64,000 nt of DNA from Bradyrhizobium sp. AZCC 1610 (GCF_036924515.1 NZ_JAZHRR010000001.1:591001-655000); one strand, 5' to 3'. Positions 35,324 through 45,279 are shown, counted from the first letter of the stretch. Program-made: numbers and translations. Notes: generated by a model from the letters alone, not told the origin.

Positions 35324-37066
35324 TCACGACGCAGCGACGCTCTTTCCCTTCTGCAGCGCGAATCGATCGCCGTCACGGGCGAGCACGATATTGCGCTGGT
35401 GGAAGGCATCCAGCGTCGAGCGATGGCCGATCGAGACGATGGTGGTCGTCAGCAGCTTCTTCTCGAGCAGTTGATACAGTGCTGCCTCCGAAGGTTCGTC
35501 GAGCGACGCCGTCGCTTCGTCCAGGAACAAATACTGCGGGGCGTGCAGCAGCGCGCGGGTCAGCCCAAGGCGTTGCTGTTCGCCGAGCGAAAGCGTCCGG
35601 TTCCAGTGCCCGTGTTCGTCGAGTTGCGGCGCGAGCTTCGGAAGTCCTACCGACGCGAGCGCGTCGGCGATTTGAACGTCGGTAAATGTCCCTTCCTTGG
35701 CGGGGTACTCGATCGCGCCCCGCAGCGACCCGGTCGGGAAATACGGTCGCTGCGGCAGCATCATCATGGTTGCTCCGGCCGGAATCGTGATGGAGCCGGT
35801 CCCGAACGGCCAGATACCGGCAATGGCACGGAACAGCGTCGATTTGCCGGAGCCGGAGGGACCCGTCATCAGCGTGCGCTCGCCCTTGCGCAAACTCAGT
35901 CCACTCGCGTTTACCAGCGGCGTTCCGTTCGGCAGCCGCAGCGCCAGCCCCTTGAGGTCGATGGTGCCGTCGCCTCCCTCGGTGACGTGAATCCGGTCGT
36001 CACGGGTGGCGAGTTCGCGCGCTGCCACAATGCCCGCCTCGAACCCGTCGAGACGGTTAACCACGGCCTGCCATTCCGCCAATTGACGGTAGATGGTGAT
36101 GAAGAACGAAAGCGCGCCCTGAACGTTCGAAAACGCCGATGCGGTTTGCATCATGCCGCCGAGTTGGATCTTCTCTGCGAAGTAGGCCGGTGCCACCAGC
36201 ACGTAGGGAAAGATCACTGAAGCCTGATTGTAGCTCGCCGTAAACGCCGTTATTTTCTTGGTCCGGTTCATGATGGCTAGCCAGTTTTCAACAACACGTC
36301 CGAAGCGAACCATAAGGCGCTCGCGCTCGGCCTGCTCGCCGTCCAGCAGCGCGATCTGTTCCGAGTTTTCCCGCACGCGCACCAGGTTGAAACGAAAATC
36401 CGCTTCGTATTGCTGCTGCCGAAAATCGATGCCGACCAGCGGCCAGCCGATCAGATGGGTCAGGATGGTGCCGAGTATCGAATAGATCAGCGCGCCCCAG
36501 ACCAGGTAGCCGGGGATCGGATAATCCTGACCGAACATGTGCAGCGGCGCGGCATTCGAAAGGCCCCACAGGATCGTGACAAACGACGCGATCGTGACGA
36601 TCGAGCTTAGCAAACCGACTCCGATGTTGAGCGTGCGATCGACGAACAGCTTGACGTCGTCGGTCATGCGCTGGTCGGGGTTGTCTGCGGCGTCGCCCTG
36701 AAGCTGCATCCGGTAGTGGTTGGCCTGATGCAGCCAGTCGCTGAGATATTGCGCGGTCATCCAGCGCCGCCAACGGATCTGCAGCCATTGATTGAGATAG
36801 AGCTGGTAGACCGCCAGCACGATAAAAACGGTCGCTAGCACGCTGAAATAGATGATCTCGCTGACGAAGTTGTCCCAGTTTCGTTCCTGCAGCGCGTTGT
36901 AGAAGCGGGCGTTCCACTGATTGATCAGGACGTTGATGCCGACGATCGCAAGCTCAATGGCGATCACGGCGGCAAGCAGCCCGCGGCCGGCCCATTTGTC
37001 CTCGGAGCGGAAGTAGGGGGCGGCGATGCGCCATACCGTGGTGAGCTTCGGGCGGATGTTGTTCAC
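35324..37066 (-). CDS. ABC exporter of the SbmA/BacA-like family, fused permease-ATPase
   Basis: The product has 580 residues: about six membrane helices in the first 330 residues with the ABC_membrane_2 landmarks (NARFYNALQERNWDNF, RWRRWMTAQYLSDWL, NPDQRMTDD), then an ATPase domain with Walker A GPSGSGKS (402-409), signature LSLGE (492-496, varied from LSGGQ) and Walker B YLFLDEA (512-518). Relatives move peptides, long-chain fatty acids or vitamins across the inner membrane and influence very-long-chain lipid A in rhizobia. Start is GTG 37066. Confidence 0.93.
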   Translation of the reverse strand: MNNIRPKLTTVWRIAAPYFRSEDKWAGRGLLAAVIAIELAIVGINVLINQWNARFYNALQERNWDNFVSEIIYFSVLATVFIVLAVYQLYLNQWLQIRWRRWMTAQYLSDWLHQANHYRMQLQGDAADNPDQRMTDDVKLFVDRTLNIGVGLLSSIVTIASFVTILWGLSNAAPLHMFGQDYPIPGYLVWGALIYSILGTILTHLIGWPLVGIDFRQQQYEADFRFNLVRVRENSEQIALLDGEQAERERLMVRFGRVVENWLAIMNRTKKITAFTASYNQASVIFPYVLVAPAYFAEKIQLGGMMQTASAFSNVQGALSFFITIYRQLAEWQAVVNRLDGFEAGIVAARELATRDDRIHVTEGGDGTIDLKGLALRLPNGTPLVNASGLSLRKGERTLMTGPSGSGKSTLFRAIAGIWPFGTGSITIPAGATMMMLPQRPYFPTGSLRGAIEYPAKEGTFTDVQIADALASVGLPKLAPQLDEHGHWNRTLSLGEQQRLGLTRALLHAPQYLFLDEATASLDEPSEAALYQLLEKKLLTTTIVSIGHRSTLDAFHQRNIVLARDGDRFALQKGKSVAAS

Positions 37067-37360
37067 AGATCACCGTCTCCGGAAAATGGGCTTAAGGCCC
37101 TGAAGGGATAGAGGAATCAGGTCTACGACTAAGGTTAGGAAGGGCTGCCTGCGACGGCTTGTCGCAAGGGTCGGCTTGACCCTAGCATGGCTGCGACGGC
37201 GAGGGGCGGCGGCCATCGAACTTCGCGAGGTTGTGAGCGTTGGGGCGCATTAATGCAGCCCAACCTCGCCTTGCAAGGTTGTTCCCGCAAATCGCTCAAC
37301 TCCGCATCCGGTCCCACCACGCTGCCGGGCGCGCCAATAACAAATGCGGGAGAACCAAAA

Positions 37361-37708
37361 TGTGGGACCAACACTATAATCTGCCTGGCAACACCGCCCC
37401 GTCGACGATGGCGGCCACCCTGCCTGTCGTCGCCCTGCTGGTGCTGATTGCCAACGGCAAGGTCAAGGCGCATCTCGCGGCCATCATCGCGCTTGTCGTC
37501 GCCAACATTGGCGTCATGGGCAAGATGATCGACGCAATCGATCGTCGTCGCCTCGACCGCAACCAACTGGTGCCTCGTCGGCGTGCCCGTGACGCTGCAG
37601 GCTTACGTCTATCCGTTCACGATGCTGGTGCTGAAGCAGGCGCTATCGACGGCAGCTAAAATCCCCGTGGCCGGCATCCGTGTTTTTTTTGCGGGCGCGG
37701 CCGTCTAG
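37361..37708 (+). pseudogene. Remnant of an L-lactate permease gene (lldP/lctP type)
   Basis: The first 50 codons encode the permease N-terminus (MWDQHYNLPGN...VVALLVLIANGKVKAHLAAIIAL) with a GGGAG site before ATG 37361. They are joined to what looks like the far C-terminal GVMGKMIDA segment; the +1-shifted frame then continues QSIVVASTATNW, followed by a CLVGVPVTLQAYVYPFTMLVLK tail and a stop at 37706-37708. About 400 residues of the middle, a short stretch before CLVGV, and the reading frame are all lost. The permease would take up lactate or glycolate, the substrates of the GlcDEF complex 4 kb away. Confidence 0.75.
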
Positions 37709-37775
37709 CCAACGACGGACTTGTCCAATAGAACGGCGCCCGGCGCGGTAGGTCAGGTATTTTTCGAGAGGTTGC

Positions 37776-38192
37776 ATGATTTCATTCGCAGGTATGGCGC
37801 GGGCAGGCACTGCTTCGCTCTTGCTGATCGCAACGGTCCTGGCGTTGAGCCCGGCCTTCGCCGATGACGGCTTTCCGTTCGGATCGGAAATGACACTCGA
37901 CGTGGATCGTCAGCGCGGGTCGAAGCGGATTCCCAATCTCGAGATCGGCGACAAGGGCGAGGTGATCCTCGAACTTTGGTGCAAGGGCGGCAAGGGCCAG
38001 TTCTCGGTCGCTGGCAATACCGTGATTTTCGTTCCCGGCGCGATGGAGAACCGCACTTGTCCGTCGGATCGCGCGCAACAAGATGATGAACTGATCGCGG
38101 CCCTGGCTGAGGCGGGCACCTGGAAGCGGCAGGGCGATTTCGTATCGTTCGTCGGCGCGAAGACGCTGCGCTTCCGGATCAATACGAATTAG
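37776..38192 (+). CDS. Secreted META/HslJ-like domain protein
   Basis: The product has 138 residues: a signal peptide (about 1-29, ending PAFA) and a small beta-rich domain with WCKGGKGQFSVAGNTVIFVPGAMENRTCPSD, in which two Cys could pair, and a DDELIAALAEAGTWKRQGDFVSFVGAKTLRF tail. The N-x-G-x-F/TxxxC layout resembles META domains of HslJ, but the match is weak and partial. GAGAGG lies before ATG 37776. Confidence 0.7.
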   Translation: MISFAGMARAGTASLLLIATVLALSPAFADDGFPFGSEMTLDVDRQRGSKRIPNLEIGDKGEVILELWCKGGKGQFSVAGNTVIFVPGAMENRTCPSDRAQQDDELIAALAEAGTWKRQGDFVSFVGAKTLRFRINTN

Positions 38193-38205
38193 GACGGAAG
38201 CCCAG

Positions 38206-38898
38206 TTACTGCGTCGCAATCAATCCGCTGGCAGTGGCAATGACCCAGCGGTTGCCCCAGCGCACGATGGACTCCACGCGTCCGATTCCGGGAATGGTGT
38301 CGCCGCGTGCGGCCATCCTGATACCGTCAGGACCTTCGAGAACAGCGGTGCCGTCCCGGACATCAACAACCGTCCAACCGGGAATCGTCGCCGGCCTGGT
38401 TTCCGGCGCCGCCACCAGCGGCTGCCGCATCGCGATCGCAGCGGCGGAAGGGCTCGCATTTGCCTGGGAGGCCGGGCTCGCAGACGGGCGTGCACCGCCC
38501 GGCAACAGCGCGGATGGCTTGGGAATGCTTCCGACAATGGCAGGCGCATCTGACGCGGATGCCGTTTTTCGAGTGCCTTCAATCCTGCCGCTTGATCGCG
38601 CTTCAGAAATTCGCGGCGAGGGCGTTTCGTTCTGCGCGACTGCTACAGGATCGAGCGTGTTTGCGAACTGGGGCCAATTCAGACCGCCGGCCCATCCCAG
38701 CCCAAAGCTTGCCACCGCTGCGACAGTGACCAGCAAAGCGGTGCGTGCCCGATCGCCAAATGGCTCCCGCACCACCAATACTTCGTCGCGATCGGGCTTC
38801 ACGAAATTCCACAGGTTCGCCCGTTGCTCCCGCCACTGGCCGGCAACCACATTCCCCGACAAGATGCTTTCAACGGTACTCGGCTCGCGGTCTTGCAT
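38206..38898 (-). CDS. Single-pass membrane protein of unknown function
   Basis: The product has 230 residues. A cytoplasmic N-terminus (about 1-50) precedes one membrane helix (ALLVTVAAVASFGLGWAGG), a long Ser/Pro/Ala-rich periplasmic linker, and a C-terminal beta domain (GWTVVDVRDGTAVLEGPDGIRMAARGDTIPGIGRVESI) that recalls the homology region of GspC/PilP proteins. I use ATG 38898; a GTG at 38910 would add four residues. Function unknown; the neighbour is convergent. Confidence 0.68.
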   Translation of the reverse strand: MQDREPSTVESILSGNVVAGQWREQRANLWNFVKPDRDEVLVVREPFGDRARTALLVTVAAVASFGLGWAGGLNWPQFANTLDPVAVAQNETPSPRISEARSSGRIEGTRKTASASDAPAIVGSIPKPSALLPGGARPSASPASQANASPSAAAIAMRQPLVAAPETRPATIPGWTVVDVRDGTAVLEGPDGIRMAARGDTIPGIGRVESIVRWGNRWVIATASGLIATQ

Positions 38899-39063
38899 GG
38901 CGTGACCCACATTTCGGCGAACCGATGATGTTCCTCTAAGCTGAATCGAATCTTAACAATCGAGGCACGGGACCAGATCATTGCGCACTGTACCGTGGCG
39001 GGAAGGCGTTGATACGCGCGCAGCCTGCCGGTCGCCCTCGCCCCATCGTGCTGGCATGCGACC

Positions 39064-40266
39064 TTACTTCCACACGCTCCTGTCGGCGTCCCAGCGCTGG
39101 CCCTTGAATTCCCTGGCCAGCGCTTCGACCGAACCGTTGTCGTCCTTTGGCTCGCCGCCTTCCTCGTCGCCGGTGGACTCTTCCGACAGGCTCAGCTTGG
39201 GGCCGGTGCCTTCATCCGCGGTCGTTATCACCGGGCTCGAGATCCACAGCATCAGTCTGTCGGATGGACCCGGTTTGTCCGGCGAGACCAGCGCGGTGAC
39301 CTCGACGCTTTCGGTGAGGCCGAGCGCCGGATAGACCGGGCTCGGCCGCTTCAAGGTCAATGTCAGTTTTCCGGTGTTGGCGTCCCACTCGGTGCCTGCG
39401 GCCTTGGCGGCCAGCGTTTTCGCGAGCACGCCCGAAATCGCCGATGCGATCTTGTCCTTGTTGATCTTGTCGCCGTCGCGCCATTCGGCCGCGGCAAAGC
39501 GGATGGTGCGGTCCATCTCGACAGAGCCGCTGGTCCATCCCGCCGCGACCACGCCCGGCATCGATTTGGCCTTTGCAATCAGCGCAGCCGTGCGCTCCGG
39601 ATCGGCCGTGAGGCTGATGGTCTGCTCGCCCGCGCGCAGTGCATCGCAGGAGATCGAAAGGCTCGAGAGCCCGACCTCGACGGCCTCGCCCTTCAGGCTT
39701 TTGAGGAAATCGAGCGCGGCGTCGAGCTTGACCCGCACGCCGAACGCCTCAGGCGAAACGTCGGTAAAATCCTTCGGCGCCGGGGTGATGCCGTCGTCGC
39801 TGGTCTGGTTGTCCAGAAATTCCTTCTCGCTGAGATCGGAATTGTCCGTCGAGGTCACTTCGGTGACAGCCTGACCAATCGTGATCTGGCCGCGGAATTC
39901 GAAGGTGTCGCCGACAGGCTTGCGCGACAGCTTGACGGTGACCGGCAGCTTGTCACCGAGGCTCTGCGTGATGCCGGTCAGGTTCTGCCCGTTGAGGACG
40001 GCGAGATTGGCGACGAAGCGGTCCTTGCGGTCGGAGCCCTTCGCGGCGGGGTAACAGACGTCGAGCACGGCCGCGGTGACGGCCTTGCCCTGGCGGGTTT
40101 CCTTCAGGATGACATCGGCGTTGCCGTCCATCAGGCCGTCGATTGCGGTGAAATAGCGTGTCTCGATGGCGCCCGGCGCCGTCTTGGAGGGAAGTTTCAT
40201 CTGGGCGAAAGCGAGGCTTGGGGAGACCGTGATCAGACCGAGCAGGAGAAGGGAGCGCACGCGCAT
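39064..40266 (-). CDS. Secreted protein of unknown function
   Basis: The product has 400 residues. A signal peptide (about 1-22, ending AFAQ) is followed by a repeated alpha/beta pattern with two Cys (LDVCYPAAKG and ISCDALRAG) and no known catalytic motif. The C-terminus is acidic (SEESTGDEEGGEPKDDNG). AGGGA lies upstream of ATG 40266. I do not recognise the family; it is compatible with a periplasmic or outer-membrane-associated protein. Confidence 0.75.
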   Translation of the reverse strand: MRVRSLLLLGLITVSPSLAFAQMKLPSKTAPGAIETRYFTAIDGLMDGNADVILKETRQGKAVTAAVLDVCYPAAKGSDRKDRFVANLAVLNGQNLTGITQSLGDKLPVTVKLSRKPVGDTFEFRGQITIGQAVTEVTSTDNSDLSEKEFLDNQTSDDGITPAPKDFTDVSPEAFGVRVKLDAALDFLKSLKGEAVEVGLSSLSISCDALRAGEQTISLTADPERTAALIAKAKSMPGVVAAGWTSGSVEMDRTIRFAAAEWRDGDKINKDKIASAISGVLAKTLAAKAAGTEWDANTGKLTLTLKRPSPVYPALGLTESVEVTALVSPDKPGPSDRLMLWISSPVITTADEGTGPKLSLSEESTGDEEGGEPKDDNGSVEALAREFKGQRWDADRSVWK

Positions 40267-40372
40267 ATGAAATTCCCTGAAACGATGGAATCGGCAGGGG
40301 TCGTAAGTAGCAAACCCCGGCAGAGTTTTCGAGCCAAGCACGTCTGGAACCGATCGGGCGTGCTTCATCGCC

Positions 40373-40412
40373 AAAAAAAGCCAAAAAAGAAGGCCGCCCG
40401 GAGGCAGCCTTC
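40373..40412 (-). terminator. Rho-independent terminator of the groESL operon
   Basis: Read on the minus strand, GAAGGCTGCC pairs with GGGCGGCCTTC (one G-T pair) over a short loop, followed by a run of T interrupted once. It lies 28 bp after the groEL stop. Confidence 0.88.
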
Positions 40413-40439
40413 GATCTGTTTGCTTGGGAAAGCCAGGCC

Positions 40440-42226
<1,787 letters not shown>

Positions 42227-42258
42227 TTGGTGTGCGGCGGCGGTTCGGGTCTATTCGG

Positions 42259-42555
42259 TCAGCTCAGCACGCCCATGATGTCGGACTCCTTCATGATCAG
42301 GAGTTCCTCGCCGTCGAGCTTGACCTCGGTACCCGACCATTTGCCGAACAGCACGCGGTCGCCGACCTGAAGGTCGATCGGAATCAGCTTGCCGGCCTCG
42401 TCGCGGCCGCCCGGGCCCACGGCGGTGATTTCGCCTTGCGACGGCTTTTCCTTGGCGCTGTCGGGAATGATGATGCCGCCCTTGGTCTTCTCTTCGGCAT
42501 CGATGCGCTTTACCACGACGCGGTCGTGCAGCGGACGAAATTTGGATTTAGCCAT
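42259..42555 (-). CDS. groS: Co-chaperonin GroES (Hsp10)
   Basis: The product has 98 residues: [19 protein letters not shown] at the start, the mobile-loop [16 protein letters not shown], and a C-terminal [17 protein letters not shown]. It caps GroEL. The conserved MAKSKFRPL start fixes ATG 42555; the frame open upstream has no homology. The CIRCE operator and promoter lie 111-178 bp upstream. Confidence 0.98.
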   Translation of the reverse strand: MAKSKFRPLHDRVVVKRIDAEEKTKGGIIIPDSAKEKPSQGEITAVGPGGRDEAGKLIPIDLQVGDRVLFGKWSGTEVKLDGEELLIMKESDIMGVLS

Positions 42556-42665
42556 GACGTCTCCTCTTGAAGTTCCTTTGGAAGGCGTGGTTTCAGGTCT
42601 GTGCCATCGAAAATGGCTGGGAATACCGGGTATTCGACGCCGCCCCGGGCGGGGCAGCACGACCC

Positions 42666-42692
42666 TTAGCAATCTTTGTATTTGAGTGCTAA
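42666..42692 (-). promoter_or_regulatory. CIRCE element (HrcA operator) of groESL
   Basis: On the minus strand TTAGCACTC-N9-GATTGCTAA, i.e. the CIRCE consensus with exact 9-bp spacing and one mismatch in one arm. It lies between the promoter and groES, so HrcA should repress groESL and heat should relieve it. Confidence 0.92.
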
Positions 42693-42704
42693 ACGTGGGG
42701 CCGG

Positions 42705-42733
42705 GGAATATGGCTTGGCGCCGATCCTGTCAA
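42705..42733 (-). promoter_or_regulatory. Housekeeping-type promoter of groESL
   Basis: On the minus strand TTGACA and TATTCC are separated by 17 bp, and the -10 ends 13 bp before CIRCE, the usual position for HrcA-controlled promoters. No RpoH-type sequence was needed to explain it. Confidence 0.75.
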
Positions 42734-42919
42734 GCAAACAAGGGGGTTAAAGCCTTGGTGAGGCCAATATAGGATGGTGCTACGGAAACCAAATCGGCGC
42801 AGCGGCGTAATTTTAACCGACGTCATTGCTCCGGCAGGCTTTTTGCGGTTGGCTGCTTATCGGCGGCTGCTTATCGGCTGCTTGACGGGAGCGGCCAAGG
42901 ATTTGCTCGGGGGAATGCG

Positions 42920-43435
42920 ATGATCAGCTCACGTAATGCGCGTACGGTTGCCAATCTGGCGATCGCGTCGGCGCTGACGATCTTGCTGGCGGCGTGCAGC
43001 AGCATGAGCCTGCCGTCGCTGTCGTCCAGTCCGCCCCCCGACGCCGAGCCCGGCCTCGCGCCGGAAATGCCGGCGACCATCCGCTCCGACGAGATCGTCG
43101 GCCGCTGGGGCCTCGCTTCGTTCCAGAATCCCAATGACCGCGCCCGCACCGAAGCGGCGGCGCGAGGGCAGTGCAAGCAGCCTTATGTGATCGGCGCCGG
43201 CCAGAGCGGCGGCGTCGTCATGCATCTGGCCGACCAGGCCACCCCGCAGGAACTGCGCCTCAAGGGCAGCCCGGGCGGCAAGAACTATATCGGCCCGCCC
43301 GGTCCCGCCGGCAGCGACCAGGACCGCGAGATCGTCTCGTTCGACGGCCGCGTGCTCGTGACCCGCTTCATCGAAAAGGATGCCGCGGTCCGTTACGGCA
43401 ACATGGTCTATGTGCGCTGCGCGCCGCGGGCGTGA
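42920..43435 (+). CDS. Lipoprotein of unknown function
   Basis: The product has 171 residues. A lipoprotein signal ends in the lipobox LLAAC (Cys26), followed by a Ser/Pro-rich linker and a beta-rich domain (IVGRWGLASFQNPNDRARTEAAARGQC, then GGVVMHLADQATPQELRLKG). GGGGGA precedes ATG 42920. Probably outer-membrane attached; I cannot assign a family with certainty. Confidence 0.8.
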   Translation: MISSRNARTVANLAIASALTILLAACSSMSLPSLSSSPPPDAEPGLAPEMPATIRSDEIVGRWGLASFQNPNDRARTEAAARGQCKQPYVIGAGQSGGVVMHLADQATPQELRLKGSPGGKNYIGPPGPAGSDQDREIVSFDGRVLVTRFIEKDAAVRYGNMVYVRCAPRA

Positions 43436-43456
43436 GGCAAACTGCATTCCCTTGCC

Positions 43457-43565
43457 GTCATGCCCCGCCAACGGGTCGCGCGAATGCGCGCCCGATGACA
43501 GGCTCCGGCGGGGCATCCAGTACGCCGCGGCTTCTCCGCTGAATCGCTGACGTCTCTGGAATACT
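43457..43565. repeat. Left half of a dispersed palindromic repeat, split by the IS element
   Basis: GTCATGCCCCGCC pairs with GGCGGGGCAT (43507-43516), and the element continues through CCAGTACGCCGCGG to CTCTGGAATACT at 43565, where the IS begins. The expected continuation GGATCGCCCGCC is found on the other side of the IS at 45280. Confidence 0.8.
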
Positions 43566-43684
43566 TGTATGGGGGTGATCAAGAGTGATCGTTGTCAGAT
43601 CATTGCTGTCGTCTCCTTGTTCGACGAAGACCGACATCTCCTCGTCCCGACCCCGAGACGACTAGCCGCCTGGGCGGAACGACG

Positions 43685-43729
43685 GTCAAGGGTGGCCGCA
43701 GGCCATCGCGGAGCGACGCAGCCCTTGAC
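43685..43729. other. Three-way-junction palindrome inside the IS noncoding end
   Basis: GTCAAGGG (43685-43692) pairs with CCCTTGAC (43722-43729) and encloses two perfect hairpins, TGGCC-GCA-GGCCA and TCGC-GGA-GCGA. The arrangement is exact and can form a compact Y-shaped RNA or DNA fold. It lies in the long noncoding end of the IS element. Confidence 0.7.
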
Positions 43730-43824
43730 GGTCGTGAGCCCGGCGGCAGGCTTGAGGGCGGGACGAGGTTTGGCGTTAGCGGCATAGGGACGATTTCCGA
43801 GGCGAGCCCACCGTGGACGCGATA

Positions 43825-43985
43825 CCGCGTCGCAGACTTGTATTCGGTTGATCGATCGGGACCAGAACCATGATGCATGCATGCGCATCGGGGGGCGAAG
43901 CTCCGGGGCGGCGGGTCCATTCTGGGTCGCGGCGCAAAGGCCATGTATTCCGGCGGATCACCGCCACCTCGGATGTCGTCGGCAG
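43825..43985 (-). ncRNA. Candidate guide (bridge/seek) RNA of the IS element
   Basis: IS1111-type elements are known to encode a guide RNA in the end downstream of the recombinase. On the minus strand this stretch has GGTGATCC (pairs with the right target flank GGATCGCC with one G-U), then GGAATAC (same as the left target flank) 3 nt later, and further along ATACAAG (complement of CTTGTAT at the element's own left end). Limits are only a guess around these three sites. Short matches by eye are not proof. Confidence 0.35.
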
Positions 43986-44036
43986 ACTGCCGGCTGCTGA
44001 ACCGTCAATCGTGTTGGAGTTGCGGAAGCTGCATGG

Positions 44037-45209
44037 TCAAGTGCCGGCCGGGCGCAGCCTGAGCCCCTCAGTTATCTCGCCGGTGGTTGCCAGCCGCCAC
44101 AGCGCGATGAGCAGCTTGCGCGCCAGCGCCACGATCATGGTTTTGCGCGTGGTGCTGCGGCCATCCGCTGTGCGCTCGCGGAACCAACGGACGAGCCGGC
44201 TATCCTTCTGGAAGATCAGAAAGCGCCAGGCCAGTTGGATCATGCCGCGGCGGACCCGACCGTTGCCGGCGCGGGCCAGTCCCTTCTCGCGGTGGCGCTT
44301 GCCGCTTTCGTCCGGCGCGCCGGTTAGTCCGGCATAGCGCGCCACGGCTCTGCGATCACGCAGATTGCGCACCAACGCCTCATTCACCAGCATGTCGGCA
44401 GTCTCGATGCCGACGCCAAAAACCCTTGCGATCAGACGCACCATCGCGTGAGGACCTGTCGCAGCCGCCGGCGCAACAGCGGGCCGGCGCACCCGTTCGC
44501 TCTCGATGATGCGGATCTGGTCGCGCACCAGGCGCAGCCGCTCCAGATCGTGGCGCAGCTCCGCGTCGGCATTCTGCGGCAGCGGCGTTCCTTCCGCGGT
44601 GCGCAGCGTCGCAAGCTTCTGCGCCGCCTTGCGCAGCTTCGGATTGAACCCGCCGATGCCGAACAGGGCGAGGACACCCTTGATCCGGTTGACGATCCGT
44701 GTCTGCTCGCCCACGAGGCTCTCCCGTTCGCGGCTCGGCCGCCGCGCATCTTCTTCTGCCATGGTCGGGATCGCGACCATGCTGCAATGGCGCTTCTCGC
44801 CATGCAGCCAGCCGAGAAACGATCGCATCAGCAGTTCCGTGTCGATCCGATCGGTCTTGGCGCGCCGGTGCTCGCGGGACACCGCAATACTCGCAGCATG
44901 GATGACGTAGGTCTCGATGGCGCGCGCCTGCAGCCAGCGCGCCAGCCAGAATCCGTCTCGCCCGGCCTCATAGGCGCAGACGATCCGCCTGACCGTCCGC
45001 CCGGCCTTGCGCGCTTCATCCTGCCAGCGCTGCAACAGCTTCAGCAGAGCGTCCGCATTTGCACCAAGCTTCTTCAGGGGCTGGCGCTCGACCCCCGGGA
45101 TCACAGCCGCAACGAGCCACTTCGACTGGCTCATCTCGATCACTGCGACCAATGTGCTATCCTGTTCGAAGGCGGTGAGGGACCTGCTGGCGTCAAACGA
45201 TTGCGACAT
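44037..45209 (-). CDS. IS110-family transposase (DEDD recombinase)
   Basis: The product has 390 residues. The N-terminal RuvC-like DEDD domain includes VAVIEMSQSKWLVA with Glu25 at the position usually held by Asp, AYEAGRDGFWLARWL (Glu81), and KTDRIDTELL (Asp120/Asp123). The C-terminal Transposase_20 domain has FGVGIETADMLVNEA, RYAGLTGAPDESGKRHREKG with the conserved Ser, and GNGRVRRGMIQLAW. It cuts and rejoins DNA guided by an element-encoded RNA. ATG 45209 has GGAG 8 bp upstream; ATG 45221 is an alternative. The frame is intact. Confidence 0.95.
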   Translation of the reverse strand: MSQSFDASRSLTAFEQDSTLVAVIEMSQSKWLVAAVIPGVERQPLKKLGANADALLKLLQRWQDEARKAGRTVRRIVCAYEAGRDGFWLARWLQARAIETYVIHAASIAVSREHRRAKTDRIDTELLMRSFLGWLHGEKRHCSMVAIPTMAEEDARRPSRERESLVGEQTRIVNRIKGVLALFGIGGFNPKLRKAAQKLATLRTAEGTPLPQNADAELRHDLERLRLVRDQIRIIESERVRRPAVAPAAATGPHAMVRLIARVFGVGIETADMLVNEALVRNLRDRRAVARYAGLTGAPDESGKRHREKGLARAGNGRVRRGMIQLAWRFLIFQKDSRLVRWFRERTADGRSTTRKTMIVALARKLLIALWRLATTGEITEGLRLRPAGT

Positions 45210-45279
45210 GGGGTGCTCCATTGCGTGATCACGGCGCTCGAGGGCATTCACACCCTCGCCGCCGCTCCCCATAGCATCT

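Larger units (their letters stand above)
43566..45279 (-). mobile_element. IS110-family insertion sequence, IS1111-like layout
   Basis: The element is about 1714 bp with a DEDD recombinase on the minus strand. Its ends were placed from the split repeat: 5'-GGAATACT before it and GGATCGCC after it. CT is present at both joints (43564-43565 and 45278-45279), so the exact ends may shift by two bases. TATGGGG at 43568-43574 is inverted at 45267-45273, at unequal distances from the ends, as expected of subterminal inverted repeats in the IS1111 group. Noncoding ends are 471 nt downstream of the recombinase and 70 nt upstream. No target duplication is seen, as usual for this family. Confidence 0.82.

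Noticed and set aside
35105..36220. 371-codon plus-strand frame opposite the ABC exporter
   Set aside because: It runs antisense through the ATPase domain, starts within a terminator/repeat area and has no protein-like pattern.
43595..43944. Short minus-strand frames in the IS noncoding end (97 and 114 codons)
   Set aside because: I recall similar translations annotated repeatedly as hypothetical proteins; they lie on a structured noncoding repeat and have no ribosome site.
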